A stretch of DNA of 64,000 nt from Shewanella loihica PV-4 (lineage in GTDB: Bacteria > Pseudomonadota > Gammaproteobacteria > Enterobacterales > Shewanellaceae): assembly GCF_000016065.1 (NCBI RefSeq), contig NC_009092.1, positions 2,666,001 through 2,730,000 of the forward strand. The letters are read 5' to 3'. The notes beneath the pieces were generated by a model, which did not search any database, was not told the DNA's origin, and worked only from the letters and a program-made list of their open reading frames with translations. A program made the position numbers and the translations under genes. The stretch's first letter is position 1. The number at the start of each line of letters is the position of its first letter. Shown here in pieces: positions 56,909 through 64,000 of this stretch.

Positions 56909-57615
56909 TCACTTGCTTAATTATCGACGATGAACCCTTTGCCCGTGAAGCCCTCAACGACCAACTCAAGATCTATCCCGAGCTCGAGGTGATAGGCCAA
57001 TGCAGCAACGCCATCGAGGGGATGCAGGCCATAGGCAAGCTCAAGCCGCAGCTGATCTTCGTCGATATCCAGATGCCCAAGATAAGCGGGCTCGAAATGG
57101 TGGCCATGTTGGATCCCGACAGCATGCCCAGGGTGGTGTTTGTCACCGCCTTCGATGAATACGCCATCAAGGCCTTCGACAATCATGCCTTCGACTATCT
57201 GCTCAAACCCGTGGACGAGGCACGCCTGGCCACCACCATATCCAGGGTGCGCCGGGACTTGCGCCAGGTGCCACTCGACGCCGTGCTGCCCACCCAGCTC
57301 GAACATGTCCCCTGCTACTGCGGTAACCGTCTCAAGGTGATCAACGTCGAAGAGGTGGAGTTTGCCTTTAGCGATCTCAGCGGCATACATGTCACCACGG
57401 CGCAGGAGCAGGTGCACACTCATCTGACTCTCAAGGTGCTGGAAGAGAAGACGGATCTGGTGCGCTGCCACAAGCAGTATCTGGTCTCACCCCAGGCGAT
57501 CAGCGAGATCGTTATCTTAGAAAACGGCGCCGAGGTCCTGACCCACTCGGGGAAGACGGTTCCCGTCTCCCGCCGCTTCCTGAAACCGATAAAACAGCTC
57601 TTCGGCTTTCACTAA
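56905..57615 (+). CDS. btsR: LytTR-family response regulator, BtsR-like
   Basis: 236-aa regulator with a receiver domain (phospho-acceptor Asp54 in IFVDIQMPK) and a C-terminal LytTR DNA-binding domain (about 130-236). The start is GTG 56905 in the overlap GTGA with the kinase stop, implying translational coupling. The direct repeat at 57637-57665 fits the BtsR motif, so its target is probably the following CstA-family gene. Confidence 0.92.
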   Translation: MITCLIIDDEPFAREALNDQLKIYPELEVIGQCSNAIEGMQAIGKLKPQLIFVDIQMPKISGLEMVAMLDPDSMPRVVFVTAFDEYAIKAFDNHAFDYLLKPVDEARLATTISRVRRDLRQVPLDAVLPTQLEHVPCYCGNRLKVINVEEVEFAFSDLSGIHVTTAQEQVHTHLTLKVLEEKTDLVRCHKQYLVSPQAISEIVILENGAEVLTHSGKTVPVSRRFLKPIKQLFGFH

Positions 57616-57636
57616 TACAGTTACTGGCTCGATTTT

Positions 57637-57665
57637 ACCGCTTAATCTGCTTATTCGACCACTCA
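57637..57665 (+). promoter_or_regulatory. BtsR-type operator upstream of the CstA-family gene
   Basis: ACCGCTTA (57637-57644), a 13-base spacer, and ACCACTCA (57658-57665). This fits exactly the motif reported for E. coli BtsR/YehT as I remember it, ACC(G/A)CT(C/T)A-N13-ACC(G/A)CT(C/T)A. It lies 70-98 bp upstream of the start codon. A 6-bp inverted repeat TGTCGG/CCGACA (57672-57696) follows. Confidence 0.85.
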
Positions 57666-57734
57666 CCTAAATGTCGGTTTCCTTAAATTGCCGACAGGTT
57701 ACACTCTTGTTAACTTTAAATGGGAGTACTAATT

Positions 57735-59171
57735 ATGATGTGGTTTCTAATGTGTGTCGGCCTGCTACTCGGCGGATACTTCATCTACGGTAAGTTTGTT
57801 GAGAAGGTGTTCGGTATCAATACCGCTCGCCAAACCCCCGCCTTTACCAAGACAGACGGCGTCGACTATGTGCCTATGTCAAAAGGTAAGGTTTACCTGA
57901 TCCAGCTGCTGAACATTGCAGGTGTCGGCCCCATCTTCGGCCCTATCTTAGGTGCCCTCTATGGTCCTGCCGCCATGCTGTGGATCGTGATCGGTTGTAT
58001 CTTCGCCGGTGCGGTGCATGACTACTTCTCTGGCATGCTGTCGGTACGCAACAATGGCCAGTCTGTGCCAAACCTTGCCGGTAAGTACCTGGGCAACAGC
58101 GCCAAGCACTTCATGAACGTGTTTGCCATCATACTCCTACTGCTCGTGGGCGTGGTCTTCATCTCTGCGCCTGCTGGACTGCTCGGCAAGTTGACCGGTT
58201 GGGACGTTAGCCTGTTCCTCGGCATCATCTTCACCTACTATCTGATCGCCACCATCGTGCCGGTCGACAAAATCATTGGTCGCCTCTATCCCTTCTTCGG
58301 CGCCCTGCTGCTGTTCATGTCTGTGGGTCTGACCATAGCACTGATCGTCTCTAGCGAGCACACCCTGCTGCCAGGTTTCAGCGCCGGTGACTTCCTGTCT
58401 AACCTGAACCCTAACGACATGCCACTCTGGCCTGCCCTGTTCATCACCATCGCCTGTGGCGCCGTATCTGGCTTCCACGCCACTCAGTCACCGCTGATGG
58501 CTCGCTGCGTCGAGAATGAATCTAACGGACGCTTCGTGTTCTACGGTGCCATGATAGGTGAAGGTATTATCGCCCTGATCTGGTGTGCTATCGCCCTGTC
58601 ATTCTTCGGCGGCGTAGAAGGCCTGAATGCCGGCATGGCGGGCAACCCTGCAAACGTTGTGTATGAAGCTTCTACTGGCCTGCTAGGCGCTGTGGGTGGA
58701 TTCATGGCTATCCTAGGTGTGATTGTTCTCCCTATCACCTCTGGCGATACCGCATTCCGCTCTGCACGTCTGATCTTGTCTGAGTTCTTCAAGATGCCAC
58801 AGACTGCATTGCCTAAGCGTCTGGTGCTGGCTATCCCACTGTTTGTGATTGGTGCGATTCTGACTCAGGTCGACTTCGGGGTGATCTGGCGTTACTTCGG
58901 TGTGGCTAACCAGACCACAGCCGTGATGATGCTTTGGACCGCTTCTGCATACCTGCTACGTCATAACAAGCTGCACTGGATCTGTACCGTACCAGCCATG
59001 TTCATGACCACAGTGGTTATTAGCTTCCTGCTGAACTCTGCCACCTTAGGTGCAGGCCTACCTATGACGGTTTCTACCATTGCCGGTGTGGTATCGACCT
59101 TGGTCATTACCGCACTCATCATAGTGAAGACTAAGGGCCGCGGCGAAGAAGAGTTACCCGAAGAAGCCTAA
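57735..59171 (+). CDS. CstA-family transporter, probable BtsT-type pyruvate importer
   Basis: 478-aa membrane protein of the carbon-starvation CstA family with many helices. Motifs are LNIAGVGPIFGPILGALYGP, VHDYFSGMLSVRNNG and SGFHATQSPLMARC. E. coli CstA and BtsT are about 700 aa, so this is the short subfamily lacking part of the C-terminal region. I chose ATG 57735 (MMWFLMCVG): GGGAG lies 8 bp before it, while the upstream ATG 57720 has no such site. Its place behind btsSR and a BtsR operator points to pyruvate:proton symport; a peptide or other substrate cannot be excluded. Confidence 0.88.
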   Translation: MMWFLMCVGLLLGGYFIYGKFVEKVFGINTARQTPAFTKTDGVDYVPMSKGKVYLIQLLNIAGVGPIFGPILGALYGPAAMLWIVIGCIFAGAVHDYFSGMLSVRNNGQSVPNLAGKYLGNSAKHFMNVFAIILLLLVGVVFISAPAGLLGKLTGWDVSLFLGIIFTYYLIATIVPVDKIIGRLYPFFGALLLFMSVGLTIALIVSSEHTLLPGFSAGDFLSNLNPNDMPLWPALFITIACGAVSGFHATQSPLMARCVENESNGRFVFYGAMIGEGIIALIWCAIALSFFGGVEGLNAGMAGNPANVVYEASTGLLGAVGGFMAILGVIVLPITSGDTAFRSARLILSEFFKMPQTALPKRLVLAIPLFVIGAILTQVDFGVIWRYFGVANQTTAVMMLWTASAYLLRHNKLHWICTVPAMFMTTVVISFLLNSATLGAGLPMTVSTIAGVVSTLVITALIIVKTKGRGEEELPEEA

Positions 59172-59195
59172 ACACTCCAGTAACATCCCCCAAAG

Positions 59196-59226
59196 TAAAA
59201 AACCAGTCGCAAGACTGGTTTTTTTA
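59196..59226. terminator. Bidirectional terminator between the CstA-family gene and yaeQ
   Basis: Stem AAACCAGTC/GACTGGTTT (59200-59222) with a GCAA loop and T runs on both strands. It serves the CstA-family gene on the plus strand. Confidence 0.9.
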
Positions 59227-59284
59227 TGCCGGTTTCTGTGTCGCTCACAACACCAATCGTTTTAGCACTCAACGCCGAAGCGTC

Positions 59285-59824
59285 TTATCCCTTTAGCTGC
59301 TCAGGGGTAATATGCACGCTGCCGCTATCGTTGGAGAGCCACACCTCTCCCTCGCTGATATTATATTGCAGGCTCATGTTGCGACTGACTATATCGCCCA
59401 TCGCCTTCACCTGCTCTTCGGGCAGGTTCCACACAGCAAGGTTCTGATAACGGCTGAGGGCCTGCTCATTTTGCTGCCACCAGATAGGCACAGCGCGGCC
59501 GCCATAGGTGTAGAGCAACACCCTATCGGCGCGGCTACTGGCCTTCCTCAACCACTTCTCATCGCTCTGACCAAACTCGATCCACAGCTCTATCTCGTCG
59601 CTCAAGGATTTCTGCCACAACTCGGGCTCTCCCTCGACGCACAGCCCCTTGCTAAAGGCCAGAGTATCACTGGCGTTCAGGACAAAGGCCAGCAGCCTGA
59701 CCATCATGCGGGCATCGGTTTCGGATGGGTGCTGTGACAGCGTGAGGGAATGATCTTGATAGTAGCCACGATCCATGTCGGCAATCTGCAGCTGTACTTT
59801 ATAAACGGTTGCTTTGGGCGCCAT
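59285..59824 (-). CDS. yaeQ: YaeQ family protein
   Basis: 179-aa protein of the YaeQ family, a PD-(D/E)XK nuclease-like fold. Typical segments are ATVYKVQLQIADMDRGYYQDHSLTLSQHPSETDARMM (in part), LWIEFGQSDEKWLRKAS and ITPEQLKG. Molecular role unknown; E. coli YaeQ was reported as a suppressor of RfaH loss. Single gene. Confidence 0.93.
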   Translation of the reverse strand: MAPKATVYKVQLQIADMDRGYYQDHSLTLSQHPSETDARMMVRLLAFVLNASDTLAFSKGLCVEGEPELWQKSLSDEIELWIEFGQSDEKWLRKASSRADRVLLYTYGGRAVPIWWQQNEQALSRYQNLAVWNLPEEQVKAMGDIVSRNMSLQYNISEGEVWLSNDSGSVHITPEQLKG

Positions 59825-59892
59825 AATGCTCAGTCGTTAACAATAAAGCGCCTAGTTTACCCTAATTAGGCGCCCTTTGAGCAAGAGATGCG

Positions 59893-60804
59893 TTACAGTG
59901 CGCCCGGGCGCAGGTGTTTCGCCATGGGGAAATGGGCCACCAGCTGAACTATGGTCTCGGTTTCGGCGTAGACCATCACCCGCTCGCCCTTGTCTAACCT
60001 GGCTGATAACTCACTGAGCGGTAACATGGGCTGACGCCCGGCGTCGCGGCGCACCAACTCAGACAGACGCTCTGGCAGCGCTAAGTCACTACATAGCCAG
60101 TCGAGACGCTGCATCATAGGCACGGCGGCCAGGGGCAGCAGATCGATTGGCGTGTGGGCCTCGAGCAGCAAGAGCTCGCCACTGCCCGAAAGCGTACCGA
60201 ACGCCTGCTCGAAATAGTTATCCGTGCGCTCATCGAATCTGTCGCCATTGAGGCGGAAGAACTGCTCCCAAAACAGCTTACGCTGCTCAAACGCCGGCAG
60301 CCGATGCTGCACCTCGGTGCGTTTATCGGCGATGAAATCGAACAGTTCACTCAAGGATGATGGCAGCCAGGTCTCCAAACGAGCCCTAAGCTCGCGGGCA
60401 AACACGGGGGCGGCGCCACTGGTGCTGATAGCGACCTGTAAGCGGCCCCTGTCGACGATGGCGGGGGTGATGAAGTTACAGAGCTTGGGGGCATCGACCA
60501 CATTGACCCAGAGCCCCAGCGCCTTGGCCTGCAGGGCAAACTGACGATTGAGAGGCTCGTCACTGGTGGCCATATAGAGCAGATCTATCCCTTCGAGGTC
60601 GTCGAGTTCGGCGAATCTCTGCTCCAGGGCGATCTGCCCCTGGTTTGCCATGGCCATCACGGCGTCGCAGACATCTGGAGCGATCACCCGAATATGGGCC
60701 TGGGTGCGGCTCAGCAACTCAAGTTTGCGGCTGGCGACAATGCCTGCGCCTATCATCAGGATCTTCAGCCCATCGGCCTGGGCGAAAATGGGAAAATATT
60801 GCAT
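59893..60804 (-). CDS. Precorrin-2 dehydrogenase/sirohydrochlorin ferrochelatase with decayed methyltransferase tail
   Basis: 303-aa relative of the N-terminal half of CysG, which oxidises precorrin-2 and inserts iron to give siroheme. It has the NAD-binding motif GAGIVASRK (19-27), Asp104 in NVVDAPK where CysG has its catalytic Asp104, and a dimerisation domain ending LFWEQFFRLNG. Residues about 207-285 align by eye with the start of the CysG uroporphyrinogen methyltransferase domain (GELLLLE; MMQRLDWL; LSELVRRDAGR; LDKGERVMVYA). The SAM loop GAGPGDAG is replaced by EAHTPID and the rest of the domain is missing. A separate cobA-type methyltransferase must exist elsewhere if siroheme is made. 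Confidence 0.9.
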   Translation of the reverse strand: MQYFPIFAQADGLKILMIGAGIVASRKLELLSRTQAHIRVIAPDVCDAVMAMANQGQIALEQRFAELDDLEGIDLLYMATSDEPLNRQFALQAKALGLWVNVVDAPKLCNFITPAIVDRGRLQVAISTSGAAPVFARELRARLETWLPSSLSELFDFIADKRTEVQHRLPAFEQRKLFWEQFFRLNGDRFDERTDNYFEQAFGTLSGSGELLLLEAHTPIDLLPLAAVPMMQRLDWLCSDLALPERLSELVRRDAGRQPMLPLSELSARLDKGERVMVYAETETIVQLVAHFPMAKHLRPGAL

Positions 60805-60874
60805 CGATTAAATGACTTGTCTCGACTAAGGATAAGACAAGAGTAAAGTAAGCCTCTGCGAGCGGCAAGCACTA

Positions 60875-61192
60875 CTAGCTAAGCTGCTCGCTACGCTCGG
60901 CGCTGCAATGCCAGCAGAGCTCAAAGTTACCTTCATTCATCTCGTGGCATTTGACGCATTGCCACTTGGGACTCTCACTGTTTAGGGTCTCAAGCTGCGC
61001 CCTGGCCGCCTCATACTGAGACTCGGCCACCCACAGCTCGACATCCTGTAGATCCACCGGCAACTCGCCGATCCCACCTAGCAAGGCCTCGCCTCGCAGT
61101 TCGACCCCGATACCGCAGGCCTCCAACATCCCTTTCCAAGCATGGGCCTGTAACAAGTTACCACCGGCCACCAACTTACTGCGCTCTTCCAT
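60875..61192 (-). CDS. DUF2007 domain protein with C-terminal zinc ribbon
   Basis: 105-aa protein. Residues 1-75 match the DUF2007 'putative signal transducing' fold (NLLQAHAWKGMLEACGIGVELRGE, in part). The end has a CxxC...CxxC zinc-ribbon pattern (CVKCHEMNEGNFELCWHC). Function unknown. It is preceded on the same strand by secF behind a terminator, so it is a separate unit. Confidence 0.85.
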   Translation of the reverse strand: MEERSKLVAGGNLLQAHAWKGMLEACGIGVELRGEALLGGIGELPVDLQDVELWVAESQYEAARAQLETLNSESPKWQCVKCHEMNEGNFELCWHCSAERSEQLS

Positions 61193-61312
61193 CTTTATCC
61201 CCTACAACGCTTGCTCTTTTTGGCAAATTATCAGGTGTATTGATTAATCGCTGAACATCCTAGCCTTAAAACTTACATTTTGTCGAGTCGGGATCCGGCC
61301 AAATTGGCAATA

Positions 61313-61338
61313 AAAAAGCCACGAAATCGTGGCTTTTT
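61313..61338 (-). terminator. Rho-independent terminator of secDF
   Basis: Stem AAAAAGCCACGA/TCGTGGCTTTTT type (AAGCCACGA with TCGTGGCTT) around 61313-61338, with T run on the minus strand. It lies 26 bp after the secF stop. Confidence 0.9.
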
Positions 61339-61364
61339 CATAACACTGGTCGGGCAGCTTGTGC

Positions 61365-62312
61365 CTACGGCATCAATGCATCCTGATCCGCGCCCTCTTT
61401 TTCTATTTCAACAGGCATCATATGTTCGCGGTTGATCCCTAGTTTTACAGCCAGGAAACTCGCCACATAGATAGAGGAAAAAGTACCCACGAAGATACCC
61501 ATCAGCAAGGCTGTCGCGAAGCCGTGGATCATGGTGCCCCCCTTGAGGAACAAGGCCACAACCACCACCAGGGTAGTACCTGTGGTGATGATGGTACGGC
61601 TCATGGTTTGGGTAATAGAGTTGTTTACCACCTCTTCAGGGGTGCCCTTACGCATCTTGAGGAAGTTCTCACGGATACGGTCAAACACAACGATAGTATC
61701 GTTGAGCGAGTAACCTACTACCGTCAGCACACCCGCCAGCACCGTCAGGTCGAACTCCAGCTGGAACAGTGAGAACACACCGAGCGTGATGATCACGTCG
61801 TGCGCCAATGCCGCCACCGAACCGAGGGCCAGACGCCATTCGAAACGGAAAGAGACGTAGATAAGGATACAGATCAGCGCCACCAAGACGGCCAGGCCGC
61901 CCTGCTCGGCGAGCTCTTTACCCACCTGAGGACCAACAAACTCGACACGTTTCTGGCTCACACCTGGATCGACTTTAGCTGCGGCCTCCATCACATGCGC
62001 AACCTGTAGGTCGCTCTTCACGCCTTCTTTAACAGGCAGACGGATCAGCACGTCGCGGCTTGAACCAAAGTTCTGCACCACGGCGCCATCTGTCTCGTCT
62101 GAGGTCAGGGCTGCGCGCAGCTGATTCAGATCGACAGGGTTCTTAAACTCCATCTCAACGACGGTACCGCCGGTGAAATCCAGACCCCAGTTTATTCCAT
62201 TAACTGCCAGTGAAGCCAGAGAGCCGATCACTAAGATGAGTGATAGCGCACTGATAGCTACGGCGTGACGCAGGAAGTTGATCGTGCCTTTAATTGATAA
62301 AATCTCGAACAT
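61365..62312 (-). CDS. secF: Protein translocase subunit SecF
   Basis: 315-aa inner-membrane subunit of the SecDF complex, which uses proton-motive force to help proteins leave the SecYEG channel. Six helices. The periplasmic P4-like domain follows GLDFTGGTVVEMEF, and the conserved VGYSLNDTIVVFDRIREN is present. I chose ATG 62312 (MFEILSIKG), with AAGGGGA 8 bp before it; the TTG at 62318 is too close to that site. It lies 13 bp after secD. Confidence 0.97.
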   Translation of the reverse strand: MFEILSIKGTINFLRHAVAISALSLILVIGSLASLAVNGINWGLDFTGGTVVEMEFKNPVDLNQLRAALTSDETDGAVVQNFGSSRDVLIRLPVKEGVKSDLQVAHVMEAAAKVDPGVSQKRVEFVGPQVGKELAEQGGLAVLVALICILIYVSFRFEWRLALGSVAALAHDVIITLGVFSLFQLEFDLTVLAGVLTVVGYSLNDTIVVFDRIRENFLKMRKGTPEEVVNNSITQTMSRTIITTGTTLVVVVALFLKGGTMIHGFATALLMGIFVGTFSSIYVASFLAVKLGINREHMMPVEIEKEGADQDALMP

Positions 62313-62325
62313 GGTCAACGTCCCC

Positions 62326-64000
62326 TTAAATAGACAGTTTCTTCACGCGCTTACCGCCCCAGATAGCGTTAACTATCGAGCGAGTACCCACGATGGCGGT
62401 GAACATAGAGGTCGCGATACCTATCATCAGGGTCACGGCGAAGCCTTTCACGGCGCCGGTACCCACGGCAAACAGGATCAAGGCCGTCATAAAGGTGGTG
62501 ATGTTGGCATCGGCAATGGTTGAGAACGCGTTGCCATAACCTTCATGGATCGCCTGCTGAACGCTGCGTCCGGCACGTAACTCTTCACGAATACGTTCGT
62601 AAATCAGTACGTTACCGTCAACCGCCATACCGACTGTCAATACCATACCGGCAATACCCGGTAGGGTCAGCACGGCGCCAGGGATCATAGACATGACGCC
62701 CACTACCATTACTAGGTTAGCCGTCAGCGCCAGGTTAGCGATAAGGCCAAAGCCGCGGTAGTAGACCAGCATGAAGATTAACACGACCGCCATACCCCAG
62801 ATCATCGCCTGCAGACCGTTGTCGATGTTTTCCGCACCCAGGCTAGGACCAATGGTGCGTTCTTCGACAATTGAGACTGGCGCGATCAAGGCACCGGCAC
62901 GTAGCAAGAGGGCAAGGCTTTGCGCTTCAGAGTGGTCAAGACCGTTAATAACGAAGTTACGGCCCAGACGCGCCTGGATGGTCGCAACCGAAATCACCTC
63001 TTCGATCTTATCCATCTTCACGCTGCCGTCAGGATTCTTGGCACCGTTATCTTTATACTCGATGAACAGGGTCGCCATCGGCTTGCCGATGTTGTCCTTG
63101 GTCACGTTGGAGAAGATAGAACCACCCTTAGAGTCCAGGTTAATAGACACCTGAGGACGGCTGTATTCATCGAAACTTGGCTGTGCGCCCTGAATATGGT
63201 CACCTGTGAGCATTACCTCTTTTTGCAGAGCCACTTTACCGCCTTCACGACGATCATAGATCTGCGAACCTGGAGACACGCGACCGGCTGCAATCGCCGC
63301 GGCATCGGCCTTCTCGTCTACCATGTGGAATTCGATAGACGCGGTAGCCCCCAGGATATCCTTGGCGCGGGCCGTGTCTTGAACACCCGGCAATTCGACG
63401 ATGATGCGCTCCGCGCCTTGGCGCTGAACCACTGGCTCGGCAACACCCAACTCGTTTACACGATTACGCAAGGTGGTGATGTTCTGCTGCAGCGCTTCCT
63501 CTTTCACTTGCTTGAGGTAGATCTCGCTCATGTTCGCCAGCAGCATGAAATCGCTACCAGACGACGCATCGACGAACACCATCTCGTTAGTGCGGCTCTT
63601 GAGGAATCGTTCTGCCTTGGCTAAATTCTCGGCATCACGAAACTTGATCTCAATCCCTTTAGGGGTATTGCGAATACCCGCATAACGAATTTTTTCACCA
63701 CGAAGATCGGTTCTGAAATCGGCAATTTTCGCTTCGGTCATCTTGCGGATCGCCTCGCTCATGTCCACTTCCATCAGGAAGTGCACACCACCGCGAAGGT
63801 CCAGACCCAGCTTCATCGGGCTACCACCCATAGACTCCAGCCACTGAGGCGTAGCCGGGGCCAGGTTAAGCGCCACGATATATTTGTCGCCGAGTACCTC
63901 GGCAATTGCTTCTTTCGCCAGCAGTTGCTGGTCCGCATCGGCAACACGTACCAATAGCTGACCGTTTTCCAACTCTGAACGCTTCACCGCGATGCCTTTC
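62326..64000 (-). CDS. secD: Protein translocase subunit SecD (5' end outside window)
   Basis: Partner of SecF in the SecDF translocation motor. The frame runs open to the right edge. The first readable residues ([21 protein letters not shown]) correspond to about residue 60 of E. coli SecD, so the first transmembrane helix and start lie outside. Visible are the periplasmic P1 region ([34 protein letters not shown]), then the five-helix C-terminal part with [18 protein letters not shown]. Operon with secF. Confidence 0.97.
   Translation of the reverse strand, partial: KGIAVKRSELENGQLLVRVADADQQLLAKEAIAEVLGDKYIVALNLAPATPQWLESMGGSPMKLGLDLRGGVHFLMEVDMSEAIRKMTEAKIADFRTDLRGEKIRYAGIRNTPKGIEIKFRDAENLAKAERFLKSRTNEMVFVDASSGSDFMLLANMSEIYLKQVKEEALQQNITTLRNRVNELGVAEPVVQRQGAERIIVELPGVQDTARAKDILGATASIEFHMVDEKADAAAIAAGRVSPGSQIYDRREGGKVALQKEVMLTGDHIQGAQPSFDEYSRPQVSINLDSKGGSIFSNVTKDNIGKPMATLFIEYKDNGAKNPDGSVKMDKIEEVISVATIQARLGRNFVINGLDHSEAQSLALLLRAGALIAPVSIVEERTIGPSLGAENIDNGLQAMIWGMAVVLIFMLVYYRGFGLIANLALTANLVMVVGVMSMIPGAVLTLPGIAGMVLTVGMAVDGNVLIYERIREELRAGRSVQQAIHEGYGNAFSTIADANITTFMTALILFAVGTGAVKGFAVTLMIGIATSMFTAIVGTRSIVNAIWGGKRVKKLSI

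Noticed and set aside
62920..63624. 234-aa plus-strand frame opposite secD
   Set aside because: secD is certain on the other strand; the antisense product has no recognisable domain.

Overview
The window is a chromosomal segment of a marine gammaproteobacterium, most likely Shewanella. The reasons are the gene order iscX/fdx/hscAB/iscAUS/iscR/cysE/trmJ-suhB, the block pdxB-asd-fimV-truA-folC-dedD-cvpA-purF, the TonB-receptor/tryptophan-halogenase type of sugar locus, and the codon use. I saw no tRNA, rRNA, insertion sequence, prophage or CRISPR array. Two genes are cut by the edges: a sigma-54 activator on the left and secD on the right.

Layout. 1-3.3 kb: sigma-54 activator, a porin with repeated sites in its promoter, and a small DUF4250 gene. 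3.3-26.4 kb: an accessory carbohydrate locus. It holds a Leloir operon with a sodium/sugar symporter (galT-galK-sglT-galE), a large secreted (alpha/alpha)6 glycosidase-like protein with two NPCBM/CBM51 modules, a YdcZ-type transporter pair with a LysR regulator, a flavin halogenase, a second (alpha/alpha)6 glycosidase-like lipoprotein, a MelR-like AraC regulator, a TonB-dependent receptor, a PEGA lipoprotein with an HExxH motif and a GH97 enzyme. 26.5-31.3 kb: topB, a small membrane protein behind a perfect Fur-type palindrome, and a chemoreceptor. 31.4-42.4 kb: purF-cvpA-dedD-folC-truA, fimV, asd-pdxB and ndk. 42.6-51 kb: the complete Isc Fe-S assembly cluster with two abutting IscR sites, cysE, trmJ and suhB. 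51.3-64 kb: nnrS, psiE, a PilZ protein, a ParA/ribbon-helix-helix pair, yecH, a BtsS/BtsR-like two-component system followed by a CstA/BtsT-like transporter, yaeQ, a siroheme-synthase-like gene with a decayed methyltransferase tail, a DUF2007 protein, secF and secD.

Main result. The carbohydrate locus appears to be one regulon. A 9-bp element, TTTCnGGAA, occurs in tandem direct repeats with 21-22 bp start-to-start spacing upstream of the TonB receptor (two pairs, all four copies perfect). Related copies lie upstream of the GH97 gene, the lipoprotein glycosidase, the PEGA lipoprotein, the gal operon and, more weakly, the NPCBM glycosidase. This geometry is typical of AraC-family operators, and the only AraC-family gene in the locus encodes a MelR-like protein. 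I infer that this regulator couples outer-membrane uptake and cleavage of an alpha-galactoside-containing glycan to cytoplasmic galactose catabolism.

A second clear regulatory result is a match to the BtsR motif as I remember it (ACCGCTTA-N13-ACCACTCA) between the btsSR-like genes and the CstA-family gene. It predicts a pyruvate-sensing Bts circuit with a short CstA protein as target.
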